A stretch of DNA of 24,700 bases, from assembly GCA_004124535.1 (NCBI GenBank), contig SCKQ01000037.1, positions 1 through 24,700 on the forward strand, given 5' to 3'. Below, piece after piece: positions 1 through 7,874 of this stretch. How positions within the stretch are numbered: position 1 is the first letter of the stretch; every line of letters starts with the position of its first letter. The position numbers were made by a program, and so were the translations under genes. This DNA comes from Fidelibacterota bacterium. GTDB lineage: Bacteria > Marinisomatota > Marinisomatia > Marinisomatales > TCS55. The notes beneath the pieces were generated by a model that searched no databases, had not been told where the DNA came from, and worked only from the letters and a program-made list of their open reading frames with translations.

Positions 1-405
1 GGAAATGATGCCAACGCAATCGAGTCCGGTAAACGTCCCTTAAGCTCAATGACCCCTACCATAGTACTGAAAGATGAAAAACCATATATCATTCTTGGTT
101 CGCCCGGTGGTTCAACAATTATAACAACTGTATTACAAACAATATTGAACGTCACAGTTCACAATATGGGTATACAGGAAGCTGTATCGGCACCTAGAAT
201 ACATTCGCAATGGTTGCCAGATGTGATTATGGCTGAACAATACAGTATAATTAAAGATGTAGAAGAATCACTTAAGATTAAAGGCCATATAATTGAGCCT
301 TATAAATGGACTAAAATTGGTGAAATGAATGCAATTCTAATAAATGAAAATGGATATTTTGGTGCCGCAGACACCAGAGGGGAAAACTCGGCCGTGGGTT
401 ACTGA
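1..405 (+). CDS. ggt: Gamma-glutamyltransferase, C-terminal part (cut by window edge)
   Basis: This is the 3' end of a gamma-glutamyltranspeptidase gene; the frame is open from base 1 to the TGA at 403-405, giving 134 residues. The enzyme cleaves and transfers the gamma-glutamyl group of glutathione and related compounds, normally in the periplasm. The visible part is the end of the small catalytic subunit. It carries the substrate-binding stretch GKRPLSSM (residues 11-18, the paired serines that bind substrate), the glycine pair in GSPGGST that forms the oxyanion hole, and the conserved APR.H.QWLPD motif. The nucleophilic threonine and the autoprocessing site lie upstream of the window. The ending ADTRGENSAVGY matches the usual family C-terminus, so the gene is intact at this end. 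It converges on, and overlaps by 7 bp, the MORN-type gene on the minus strand. Confidence 0.95.
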   Translation, partial: GNDANAIESGKRPLSSMTPTIVLKDEKPYIILGSPGGSTIITTVLQTILNVTVHNMGIQEAVSAPRIHSQWLPDVIMAEQYSIIKDVEESLKIKGHIIEPYKWTKIGEMNAILINENGYFGAADTRGENSAVGY

Positions 406-1301
406 TTCGCCCTTTGGCGAACTGCCCTTTCCCAAACCTGAATTCTGTTTTCCACCCATTTAAACGCAGGAAATTCAGACTCTTCTACGTCTCCTTCCGG
501 AGTAATCCAAATCCAATTATCTCTAGGATTCCCCAGAGCAAATTCTCCTTCAAGTGCAACTGATCCATCAGAATACCACCACGTCCAATGGCCAGTGTAC
601 AAACCATTATGAAATTCTCCATTAATACTTTTTGAACCATCCGGATACCATTCCTGCTGTAAGCCGTGGGGCGTTCCATTCCTATAGTTGTGAACATATA
701 AAGTCTGTCCATCAAGATACCAGCGAGTATGGACACTATCTTTTAAATTACTTTTCCAATAAAATTCCCATTGGGGTGCACCATTATCATACCAGCCGCG
801 GTCATAGCTATCTTTTAATCCATGAACATATAGCGCTTCCCCTTCTTTATTTCCAGAATCATACCATAAAATTAATTTACCATGAAGTCGCCCATTGCGA
901 TAGGGTTCTGCGGATGATACAACGCCGTTTTCATACCAAAGCGACCAGGTACCCTGTTTCTTACCGTTTACATATTCACCTTCCTCCTTCATTTGACCAC
1001 TCTTATACCATGTAGTCCATAAACTGTCTTGTTGAAGGTTTTTGAATACACCTTTCTGTTGTTTTACGCCATTTTTAAAATACCAACTCCAATGGCCATT
1101 TTGTAAACCGTCTTTCAAAAATCCTTCAAATTCTTTGTTACCATTTTCATAATTGAAAAACACTTTTCCTGTATATGGTTCCACGTCTTTCAGAAGATAT
1201 TTCCGTTCTGTACCATCAAGATCCATTCTGCTCATCAGATCATTTATGTTTATTTGGGCAGACAGAAACGAGCTAACAAAAATTAAAAAAAATAATTTCA
1301 T
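399..1301 (-). CDS. Exported MORN/YwqK-type repeat protein
   Basis: A 300-residue protein with a Sec signal peptide (MKLFFLIFVSSFLSA, probable cleavage before Gln16). The rest is almost entirely tandem repeats of about 22-24 residues built around G.W..WY.NG, followed by a Y.NG.. or F.NG.. half. This is the MORN-variant repeat seen in YwqK-like proteins, forming beta-hairpin arrays. No catalytic residues are evident. Such proteins are usually annotated as antitoxin-like or as surface/periplasmic scaffolds; the real role is unknown. The ATG overlaps the stop of the upstream M20 gene by four bases (ATGA), so it is the last gene of the rlmN operon and probably translationally coupled. Its TAA lies inside the convergent ggt gene. 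Confidence 0.85.
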   Translation of the reverse strand: MKLFFLIFVSSFLSAQININDLMSRMDLDGTERKYLLKDVEPYTGKVFFNYENGNKEFEGFLKDGLQNGHWSWYFKNGVKQQKGVFKNLQQDSLWTTWYKSGQMKEEGEYVNGKKQGTWSLWYENGVVSSAEPYRNGRLHGKLILWYDSGNKEGEALYVHGLKDSYDRGWYDNGAPQWEFYWKSNLKDSVHTRWYLDGQTLYVHNYRNGTPHGLQQEWYPDGSKSINGEFHNGLYTGHWTWWYSDGSVALEGEFALGNPRDNWIWITPEGDVEESEFPAFKWVENRIQVWERAVRQRANQ

Positions 1302-2467
1302 ACCATCAATTGATCTTCGATTAATTGCACAAAAATAGATGAGCCGACTAGCAGAGCACGTTCTTCTATATCAAAGTGCGAGCAATGATGCGGTACACTG
1401 CGAAAGGGTTTGTCTTCCGGGGCAGAGCCAATAAAAAAGAAACAGCCCGGTACTTTTTGGGCATAATAGCTAAAGTCCTCTCCACCCATGGATAAGTATG
1501 GATAACCAGCTCCATCTCCAACAATCTTCTTCGCAGACGCTAACAGCTTTTCGAACGCAATTTCAGCATTGATTGTTGGCGGATAACCATCACGGTAATC
1601 AAATTCGATTGCGGCACCAAATGTTTGACCAATCCCATCAATAATTTCCTGCATTCGTGTTTTGATCAATACTCGATTTTCTTCAGTATAAGCTCTTGCG
1701 GTCCCTTTAAGAACAACTTCATCGGCAATAATATTGAAATTATAACCACCATTGATCATTCCAATAGAAACAACTGTGCTTTCCAGTGGATTGGTATTAC
1801 GGCTTACAATCGTTTGCAAAGCTGTTATTAAATGGGCCGAAATGACTACTGCATCCACTGATCCCTGGGGAGCCGCGCCATGTCCTCCTTTGCCCCTTAT
1901 GGTAATCTCAAATTCATCGGCCGCAGCTAAAATGGGGCCTGCTTTCACCCCCACTTCACCGTACTTTTGATAATTCCATAAATGGATGCCGTATGCTTCA
2001 TCTACGCCCTCGAGACAACCATCTTCGATCATATAACGTGCACCTCCGGCCCCTTCTTCTGCAGGTTGAAATAGAAAGCGCACGGTGCCTTTGATCTTGT
2101 CCTTATTATCAGCTAACACTTTTGCTGCACCTAAAAGCATGGCTGTATGGCCATCGTGACCACAGGCGTGCATCACGCCATCATTTTGTGATATATAATC
2201 TATCTCTCCCGTTTCCTGTATGGGCAGGGCATCCATATCCGCCCGCAGGGCGATTGTGGGGCCGTCTCCACATTTTAGATCACCCACAACCCCTGTTTTA
2301 CCGATGCCAGTTTGCACATCCATTCCTAATTCTGTTAAACGTTCAGCAGCTATTCCTGCAGTCCGGTAAACATCAAAACTCAATTCAGGATGTTTGTGAA
2401 TATCCCGGCGGGTGGCAATGATTTCATCTGCAATCTGTTTTATATCTTTACGAATTTTTACACTCAT
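1298..2467 (-). CDS. M20D-family amidohydrolase (hippurate / N-acyl amino acid hydrolase type)
   Basis: A 389-residue cytoplasmic zinc/manganese peptidase-like hydrolase. It resembles the M20D group (HipO, AbgB, YkuR, IAA-amino acid hydrolases), which splits N-acyl or N-aroyl amino acids into acid and amino acid. Visible motifs in order are HKHPELS (25-31), ALRADMDALPIQE (73-85), HACGHDGHT (100-108, with metal ligands Cys102 and His104), QPAEEGAGGA (134-143, with the catalytic and metal-binding Glu137/Glu138), GIHLW (160-164, His ligand) and MGGEDFSYY near the C-terminus with a following His-rich SVPHHCSHF. Length and motif order are normal. The start codon overlaps the stop of the 59-aa gene by four bases (ATGA), and the stop overlaps the MORN gene the same way. 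The exact acyl substrate cannot be read from sequence. Confidence 0.92.
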   Translation of the reverse strand: MSVKIRKDIKQIADEIIATRRDIHKHPELSFDVYRTAGIAAERLTELGMDVQTGIGKTGVVGDLKCGDGPTIALRADMDALPIQETGEIDYISQNDGVMHACGHDGHTAMLLGAAKVLADNKDKIKGTVRFLFQPAEEGAGGARYMIEDGCLEGVDEAYGIHLWNYQKYGEVGVKAGPILAAADEFEITIRGKGGHGAAPQGSVDAVVISAHLITALQTIVSRNTNPLESTVVSIGMINGGYNFNIIADEVVLKGTARAYTEENRVLIKTRMQEIIDGIGQTFGAAIEFDYRDGYPPTINAEIAFEKLLASAKKIVGDGAGYPYLSMGGEDFSYYAQKVPGCFFFIGSAPEDKPFRSVPHHCSHFDIEERALLVGSSIFVQLIEDQLMV

Positions 2468-2643
2468 AATTTTTCTCCGATTTTGGATATAATTATTTCC
2501 AGTAATTTAGAAAATGTTGCGCTGCTTTTTTGTACTGTTTCAGTGACTTTTTCATGAGTCAACGGATGTTTAGTTGCGCCTGCAGCATAGTTTGTAAGAC
2601 AGGCAATCGCTAGGAATTTGGCCATTTCAGAAAAATGAACCAT
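2464..2643 (-). CDS. Small conserved-looking protein of unknown function (59 aa)
   Basis: A 59-residue reading frame wedged between rlmN and the M20D gene. I place the start at the ATG at 2643-2641, which overlaps the rlmN stop by one base (TGATG). A longer frame beginning at 2682 would run 13 codons into rlmN and is less likely. The protein begins MVHFSEMAKFLA and ends EIIISKIGEKL; it looks largely helical, with a weakly hydrophobic first third (FLAIACL) and a polar middle (KHPLTHEKVTETVQK). No signal peptide or known domain is recognised. The one-base overlap upstream and the four-base overlap downstream argue that it is a real gene translated as part of the operon. Function unknown. Confidence 0.65.
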   Translation of the reverse strand: MVHFSEMAKFLAIACLTNYAAGATKHPLTHEKVTETVQKSSATFSKLLEIIISKIGEKL

Positions 2644-3734
2644 CAGACGGTAGTTTCTTCCATAACAGCCAATTGACCGCATCCTGCCGCAATATCAGTT
2701 CCTTTACTCCAGCGTACAGTGACCGGAAAAGATGCTTTACTCAACATATCTATGAAGGATTCGATAATGTGATCTGGAGGCCGTTTATATTTTCCACCGA
2801 TTTCGTTATAGGGAATTACATTCAGCTTACAACGTCTTCCGGCCAGAATTTCAATTAATTTTTCAGCATCATTCATTGCGTCGGTAACTCCTGCCATTAA
2901 TACATATTCCAACGTTACTGGGTGTCTCGACCGAGATGAAAAATAATCAATGGCAGTTAACAAATCATCTAATGGATATTTCTTTGCGATGGGCATGGTC
3001 TTCAGTCGACTCTCTTGAGAAGATCCATTCAAGCTTATGGCCAGTTTATAACGATGTTTTTCATCTGTATAACGAATGATTTTTGGTACAATCCCCACGG
3101 TTGATATTGTGATACGCCATGCTCCGAGTTTAATTCCATTTTTATGATTCATCAAATCAGACGCTGCAATTACTCTTTCATAATTCAGAAAAGGTTCGCC
3201 CATGCCCATAAAAACTACATTTGTAATAGATGATTTTGTGTGTGAACTGACTTGTAAATACTGGTCTACTATTTCTCCCACAGACAGATTTTTCTGAAAA
3301 CCCATGGACGCGGTTGCACAGAAATCACAATTCACTGCACAACCCACTTGAGATGAAATGCATAATGTTGTACGATTGCCTGCTTTCATAAGGACTGATT
3401 CTATTTTTTCGCCCGACTGCAATTCAAAAAGGTACTTGCGGGTGGGTTCTGATAATGAACCGGTAACATGAACCAGATTAAGGGGATGAATGATATATTT
3501 TTCTTCAAGCATATTACGTAAAATCGTTGGCAAATTGATCATATCAGCAAATGAATTCACTCGACTGCGATAGAGCCACCCGAACAATTGCTGACCCCGA
3601 AATGAAGGTTCTTCCAACACAGAGAAAATGTTTTCCAATTCGGCTGTGTTCAGGCCGACTAGGGCAAGGTTCGATTCAGAGGAGTTCTGCACAGGGGCAG
3701 AATTTCGATTATCTGCAAGGGGAGCGCAAGACAT
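2643..3734 (-). CDS. rlmN: Dual-specificity 23S rRNA (A2503-C2)/tRNA (A37-C2) methyltransferase RlmN
   Basis: A radical-SAM enzyme that methylates C2 of A2503 in 23S rRNA and of A37 in some tRNAs. The protein has 363 residues. The [4Fe-4S]-binding CxxxCxxC motif is C132-A-V-N-C136-D-F-C139, preceded by CISSQVG. The GMGEP motif is at 178-182, and the second catalytic cysteine is in AAGCGQLA (Cys352) near the C-terminus, as required for the family. The conserved N-terminal domain starts near residue 24 (LVGLNTAELENIF). There is no Met between residue 1 and about 64, so the ATG at 3734 is the likely start and leaves a polar extension of roughly 20 residues. It is the first gene of a four-gene minus-strand operon and diverges from the MoxR gene across a 76-bp AT-rich gap. 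Confidence 0.97.
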   Translation of the reverse strand: MSCAPLADNRNSAPVQNSSESNLALVGLNTAELENIFSVLEEPSFRGQQLFGWLYRSRVNSFADMINLPTILRNMLEEKYIIHPLNLVHVTGSLSEPTRKYLFELQSGEKIESVLMKAGNRTTLCISSQVGCAVNCDFCATASMGFQKNLSVGEIVDQYLQVSSHTKSSITNVVFMGMGEPFLNYERVIAASDLMNHKNGIKLGAWRITISTVGIVPKIIRYTDEKHRYKLAISLNGSSQESRLKTMPIAKKYPLDDLLTAIDYFSSRSRHPVTLEYVLMAGVTDAMNDAEKLIEILAGRRCKLNVIPYNEIGGKYKRPPDHIIESFIDMLSKASFPVTVRWSKGTDIAAGCGQLAVMEETTV

Positions 3735-3810
3735 TAAGATTGATTCAATTTGAGGTGACCATTAAGTTCGAACCCATTAATTAATTAAATAATATATTCA
3801 GGACGAAAAC

Positions 3811-4794
3811 ATGTCGACACATAATGATGCACAACTCGTACAGCAATTAGTACAATTCCGCCAGAATTTCATGGATGAGATTGGCAAGGTTATTATCGGT
3901 CAGCAAAACATCCTTGATCATTTTCTTATAGCGCTTATTTGTAAAGGACATACTCTGTTAGTGGGTGTGCCGGGATTGGCTAAAACACTATTGATCAAAT
4001 CTATGGCTGAATTGCTCGATCTCAAGTTCAGTAGAATCCAATTCACTCCAGATCTGATGCCAAGTGATATAACCGGAACGGAAATGATTGAAGAAGATCA
4101 TACAACAGGAAAACGTCATTTCAGATTTTTTCAGGGGCCTGTATTTGGGAATATAATCCTGGCAGATGAGATTAATCGTACTCCACCAAAAACACAATCT
4201 GCACTCTTGCAGGCTATGCAGGAGCACAATGTAACTGCCGGTGGTCAAACTTATGTATTGGATGAACCATTTTTTGTCTTGGCTACGCAAAACCCCATAG
4301 AACAGGAAGGAACCTATCCCTTGCCCGAAGCACAGCTGGATCGGTTTATGTTCAACATTAAGATCGACTATCCCAGCCGGGATGAAGAAGTGTCCATTGT
4401 GCAAACAACAACAAGTGGTAGTGAAACTGCTCTAAAACCTATTATTTCCAAAGCTCAACTTTTATCATACCAGGAGTTAGTGCGTCGTGTGCCTGTTGCG
4501 GAAAATGTTGTTGAATATGCTGTGGACTTTGTTGGAAAGACTCGTCCTAATTCAGATGGATCGCCTGATTTTGTGAATGAGTGGATTGAATGGGGCGCAG
4601 GACCACGAGCCTCACAATACCTGATTCTAGGAGCCAAAGGGCGCGCTATTCTAGATGGCCGTCCAACGCCAGATATTGCAGATGTCAATGCACTTGCTCT
4701 TCCCGTTTTACGCCATCGATTGATAACCAATTTTAATGCAGAAGCTGATGGTATTAATGTGGATGAGATTGTTAACAAATTGATCAGCGAATAA
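3811..4794 (+). CDS. MoxR-family AAA+ ATPase
   Basis: A 327-residue AAA+ chaperone-like ATPase of the MoxR (AAA_3) family. These act with von Willebrand A-type or DUF58 partners in maturation or activation of protein complexes. The Walker A motif is GVPGLAKT (52-59), the Walker B is ILADEIN (116-122), followed by the family hallmark RTPPKTQSALLQAMQE, sensor 1 is LATQNP, and the arginine-finger region is EAQLDRFM. The C-terminal lid domain (AAA_lid_2) is present, so the protein is full length. A purine-rich AGGA lies about 7 bases before the ATG. The gene is followed after two bases by the DUF58 gene, the usual moxR-DUF58 pairing. The VWA and TPR genes that often complete such aerotolerance-like operons are not downstream; the next gene is on the opposite strand. 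Confidence 0.95.
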   Translation: MSTHNDAQLVQQLVQFRQNFMDEIGKVIIGQQNILDHFLIALICKGHTLLVGVPGLAKTLLIKSMAELLDLKFSRIQFTPDLMPSDITGTEMIEEDHTTGKRHFRFFQGPVFGNIILADEINRTPPKTQSALLQAMQEHNVTAGGQTYVLDEPFFVLATQNPIEQEGTYPLPEAQLDRFMFNIKIDYPSRDEEVSIVQTTTSGSETALKPIISKAQLLSYQELVRRVPVAENVVEYAVDFVGKTRPNSDGSPDFVNEWIEWGAGPRASQYLILGAKGRAILDGRPTPDIADVNALALPVLRHRLITNFNAEADGINVDEIVNKLISE

Positions 4795-4796
4795 TA

Positions 4797-5693
4797 TTGG
4801 CTATAGATAAGAAAAAATACCTGCAACCGGAAATCGTTGCAAAACTGGACAATATGGCTCTTCGTGCGCGTCTGGTCGTTGAAGGATATATTATTGGCCA
4901 ACATAAAAGTCCCTATCATGGTTTTAGTGTCGAGTTTGCCGAACACCGTGCCTATGGTCCCGGTGATGAAATACGCCATGTAGACTGGAAACTTTACGGT
5001 AAAACAGACCGTTATTATGTAAAACAGTACGAAGAAGAAACCAACCTCAAAGCATATATATTGCTCGATACCAGTCGCTCTATGAAGTATACAAGTGGAA
5101 CAGTTACAAAATTGGATTATGCATCTTATTTATCAGCAGCCCTCACCTATCTAATGCTGAATCAGCGGGATGGAATTGGTCTCGTATTATTTGATGAAAA
5201 GATACAAAAATTTATTCCTCCTCGTTCTACACCAAGTTACTTGAATACAATCCTTAAAAACCTGGAAAAACCAACACTTGGATCTGATACTGAAATCGGT
5301 CTTGTTCTGCATGAAATGGCTGAACGCATCAAAAAGCGTGGATTGGTCATTCTTATTTCCGATCTTATGGATGATCAGGAAACAGTATTAAGCGGATTAA
5401 AACATTTCAGGCATAATAAGCAGGAAGTTATCCTCTTTCATATTTTGGATCGTAAAGAACTGGATTTCGAATTCAATACCCGAACGCGGTTTAAGGATAT
5501 GGAAAGTGGCTCATTCCTAACCACGGAACCATGGCAGATCAAAAGTAGCTATAAAAAACGAATCCAGCATTTACAAAATGATTATAAAAAACAATGTCGT
5601 GAACAGTTGATCGATTACGTTCCGCTTTTTACAGATCAAAGTTTAGATATAGCTTTAAACGGTTATCTCAATAAGCGGCAAAAGCTGGGATGA
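4797..5693 (+). CDS. DUF58-domain protein (MoxR partner), TTG start
   Basis: A 298-residue protein of the DUF58 family with a VWA-like fold. The hallmark block SPYHGFSVEFAEHRAYGPGD..R..DWK (38-65) and the YVKQYEEE..L motif (74-84) are followed by a DTSRSM MIDAS-like metal site (91-96). I take the TTG at 4797 as start: it lies two bases after the moxR stop, and the family aligns through LQPEIVAKL, which precedes the first ATG (residue 20). No strong Shine-Dalgarno is visible, so translation is probably coupled to moxR. No transmembrane segment is obvious, so it is the soluble form of the family. It likely serves as a MoxR client or partner; the target process is unknown. Confidence 0.93.
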   Translation: MAIDKKKYLQPEIVAKLDNMALRARLVVEGYIIGQHKSPYHGFSVEFAEHRAYGPGDEIRHVDWKLYGKTDRYYVKQYEEETNLKAYILLDTSRSMKYTSGTVTKLDYASYLSAALTYLMLNQRDGIGLVLFDEKIQKFIPPRSTPSYLNTILKNLEKPTLGSDTEIGLVLHEMAERIKKRGLVILISDLMDDQETVLSGLKHFRHNKQEVILFHILDRKELDFEFNTRTRFKDMESGSFLTTEPWQIKSSYKKRIQHLQNDYKKQCREQLIDYVPLFTDQSLDIALNGYLNKRQKLG

Positions 5694-5695
5694 AA

Positions 5696-5719
5696 AATCC
5701 CCCGATTTCACGAGGGATT
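5696..5719. terminator. Hairpin between convergent genes
   Basis: Arms AATCCC (5696-5701) and GGGATT (5714-5719), plus an inner CG/CG pair and one C-A mismatch, close a loop of six bases. It sits just after the DUF58 stop and before the end of the minus-strand TPR gene. Read on the minus strand it is followed by a run of five T, so it fits best as the intrinsic terminator of the TPR transcript; on the plus strand the T-tract is poor. Confidence 0.45.
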
Positions 5720-5744
5720 CAATCGGATATATTAAACCGTATTA

Positions 5745-6824
5745 TTAGTCGTATTTCTTGGATTTATCAAAATACCGTTGTGCTTCAGCCTGTTTACCTT
5801 GCTGAATCAGGGCTCGTGCTATACCACGATAATAAGCAGCATTCTCCGGCTGCAGATAAATGAGCTCTTTGTAAAACTTTTCAGCTTTCCGCCATTTTTC
5901 ATTACTCTCAAACGTTTGTGCCATTCCCAAAATAGCTTCTACATCTTCCGGGTTAAGATCAAGGGCTGAAATAAAATGATCTTCTGCTTCATCAAAATCA
6001 CCAATTTGATTATATAAAACCCCCAGATTGAAATGCAGGTCAGCTTTTGTTTTCATATCCACAGTCGTACGGATTGCTTTTTGGTATGTGGCAATGGATT
6101 CATTGATATTGCCGAGATCGTAATATGTCTGTGCTAGATTGCGTATTGCTGCAGTGTTTCCGGGATCCAGTTCCACAGCCTTTTGAAGATATTGTAAAGC
6201 ATTCTCTGGTTGGTGATTCCGAGAAAAGATTTGTCCGGCAGTCATATTGGCATTTAAGTCTTGTGGTGCAATTTTAACAGCTTTTACAATAAATTCAGCT
6301 GATTTATCAGGTTCACCCAATTCAAAATAAGATGTGGCCAGCATAGTGTAATTTAAACTTTCATCTGCTTTGATTTCTGAGGCGGTTCGAAATTCACTTA
6401 TCGCATCACGTATAGCAGTTTTCCGATCTTGTGCCTCTAGGCCTTTTGATGAGTTATATACTTTTACAGCATTGTTGTATACATCGCTCCAATAACCAAA
6501 CCTGGAAATATCAACCATTTCCTGAACCGTAGATCCTTCAAGTATTTTACGATTAGGATCAATTGCCAGTGCTTTGTCATAAACTTCATTCATTTCAGTC
6601 CAGCGACCGTCTTTACCGTAAATATGGTGACCCAGTTGAAATGGTATTTCCGGATTATCGACTTCAACTGCCATTGCTTTCACCAGAAATTCTTCAGCTT
6701 TTTCAAGATCATTTTGCTGTAAATATAACTTGGCTGATGTGTATTCCTCGCTGGGGCAGCCCCAAAAAACCAAGGTGCACAGCAGTAGCGACAACAATAT
6801 ATTATTACGTTTATTTTGAAACAT
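5745..6824 (-). CDS. TPR-repeat lipoprotein
   Basis: A 359-residue protein beginning with a lipoprotein signal (MFQNKRNNILLSLLLC then VFWGC, lipidated Cys23), so it is membrane-anchored and exposed to the periplasm. The mature part is a solenoid of tetratricopeptide repeats. Clear units include SAKLYLQQNDLEKAEEF, NPEIPFQLGHHIY, NYTMLATSYFELGEPDKSA, ALQYLQKAVELDPGN, AIRNLAQTYYDLGNINES, DLHFNLGVLYNQIGDFDEA and AILGMAQTFESNEKWRKAE. TPR arrays bind other proteins and have no enzymatic activity of their own. The gene lies 64 bp downstream of the PfkB-type kinase on the same strand and may be cotranscribed. The DUF58 gene converges on it, so a link with the MoxR module is possible but unproven. Confidence 0.9.
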   Translation of the reverse strand: MFQNKRNNILLSLLLCTLVFWGCPSEEYTSAKLYLQQNDLEKAEEFLVKAMAVEVDNPEIPFQLGHHIYGKDGRWTEMNEVYDKALAIDPNRKILEGSTVQEMVDISRFGYWSDVYNNAVKVYNSSKGLEAQDRKTAIRDAISEFRTASEIKADESLNYTMLATSYFELGEPDKSAEFIVKAVKIAPQDLNANMTAGQIFSRNHQPENALQYLQKAVELDPGNTAAIRNLAQTYYDLGNINESIATYQKAIRTTVDMKTKADLHFNLGVLYNQIGDFDEAEDHFISALDLNPEDVEAILGMAQTFESNEKWRKAEKFYKELIYLQPENAAYYRGIARALIQQGKQAEAQRYFDKSKKYD

Positions 6825-6888
6825 AAATCCTCTTATAAAATTATTGGTAGAAAATAGGGTTCAGAAAATAGCCAGTATACAACGCTTT

Positions 6889-7779
6889 TCAAAGGTCTAG
6901 AGTCCCTTCAAGATATGATGCTCTTTTAGCGATTTCACCTCTTTCACATTCTAGTATTTTTTCTACGCCAAACCCTTCCACACAAATAGATGCCAGCGCA
7001 GATGCCTGCACTAAAGCTTCCTTGGTAGTACCGTGAGAATTCAACACACCCGCAAAAGCACCGGCAAAAACATCTCCTGCTCCTGTGGGATCAACAACAT
7101 TTTCTACGGGATAGGCACCAATACGAATTTGATTTACTTTATCAATCAATAGTGCGCCATGACTGCCAAGCTTAACCACGACATTTTCTATCTCATGTTG
7201 TAGTAGTTTTTGTCCTGCTTTTTCTGGGCTTGAATAGCCTGTTAATAATTCAGCTTCACTTTTATTAACCAGAAGTATAGATACGTATTTTAATACGTTG
7301 TCCAGCTGTGGTCGAGTCGTATTGATCCACAAGTTCATCGTATCTAATACAATCAATTCTGCATTACATTGATCAATAACTGTCTGTTGCAGATCAGGAT
7401 GAATATTGGCTAAAAGTGCTGTTTTTACATTTTGATTTATATTTGATAAAGTGGGTGAAAAATCTGCAAAAACTCCCAGTTCTGTGAATAATGTATCCCG
7501 CTTATTCCAGTTTTCATTATAGCGACCTCCCCAGCGAAACGTTTGTCCCTTTGCTTCCTGAAGATCATCCAGGTTTACTGCGAGTTTTCGATAGAGATCA
7601 TGACCTTCCGGTGGAAAATCTGAACCAATAATACCTACAACGCTGCTAGGGCAATAGTAATGAGCAGCTGCTAAAGCATAGGTTACTGAACCGCCGAGGA
7701 TATTTTCCCGCCGTTCATGGGGCGTTACAATGGTATCAATGGCAATTGAGCCCGCGATCAGTAAGTGTGAATTACTCAT
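6889..7779 (-). CDS. PfkB/ribokinase-family carbohydrate or nucleoside kinase
   Basis: A 296-residue kinase of the PfkB (ribokinase) family, which phosphorylates sugars, sugar phosphates or nucleosides with ATP. Visible features are the N-terminal strand and substrate motif SIAIDTI (11-17), the GGSVTYAL glycine pair (29-36), NKSEAELLTG (172-181) and the signature DPTGAGDVFAGAFAG (230-244), with the anion hole and the catalytic base Asp236. Substrate cannot be assigned: it is not a clear match to ribokinase, fructokinase or adenosine kinase. The start ATG at 7779 gives a normal N-terminus. It is transcribed divergently from the metallophosphoesterase gene, with 95 bp between the starts, and may form an operon with the downstream TPR gene. 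Confidence 0.9.
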   Translation of the reverse strand: MSNSHLLIAGSIAIDTIVTPHERRENILGGSVTYALAAAHYYCPSSVVGIIGSDFPPEGHDLYRKLAVNLDDLQEAKGQTFRWGGRYNENWNKRDTLFTELGVFADFSPTLSNINQNVKTALLANIHPDLQQTVIDQCNAELIVLDTMNLWINTTRPQLDNVLKYVSILLVNKSEAELLTGYSSPEKAGQKLLQHEIENVVVKLGSHGALLIDKVNQIRIGAYPVENVVDPTGAGDVFAGAFAGVLNSHGTTKEALVQASALASICVEGFGVEKILECERGEIAKRASYLEGTLDL

Positions 7780-7836
7780 TTACAGATAGCAGTTTAACAG
7801 CTTTAACTCTACGACGCCAAGAATATCCTTCATTTC

Positions 7837-7866
7837 TTGTATTCTTTAAGTACAATACAGTATATT
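7837..7866 (+). promoter_or_regulatory. Candidate sigma-70-type promoter for the phosphoesterase gene
   Basis: TTGTAT (7837-7842) and TATATT (7861-7866) are separated by 18 bases, each close to the -35/-10 consensus. Transcription would begin only a few bases from the ATG at 7875, implying a leaderless or near-leaderless message. There is indeed no Shine-Dalgarno-like sequence before that ATG. Confidence 0.35.
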
Positions 7867-7874
7867 ATCCACTT

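Noticed and set aside
632..1015. 127-codon plus-strand frame opposite the MORN-type gene
   Set aside because: Its His- and Tyr-rich make-up is the antisense image of the WY/NG repeats.
2644..2682. Longer start for the 59-aa gene
   Set aside because: It would lie inside the rlmN coding end, whereas the ATG at 2643 gives the coupled one-base overlap seen elsewhere in the operon.
7746..7874. Extended N-terminus of the metallophosphoesterase
   Set aside because: It would overlap the divergent kinase gene and includes the likely promoter; the conserved domain begins right after the ATG at 7875.
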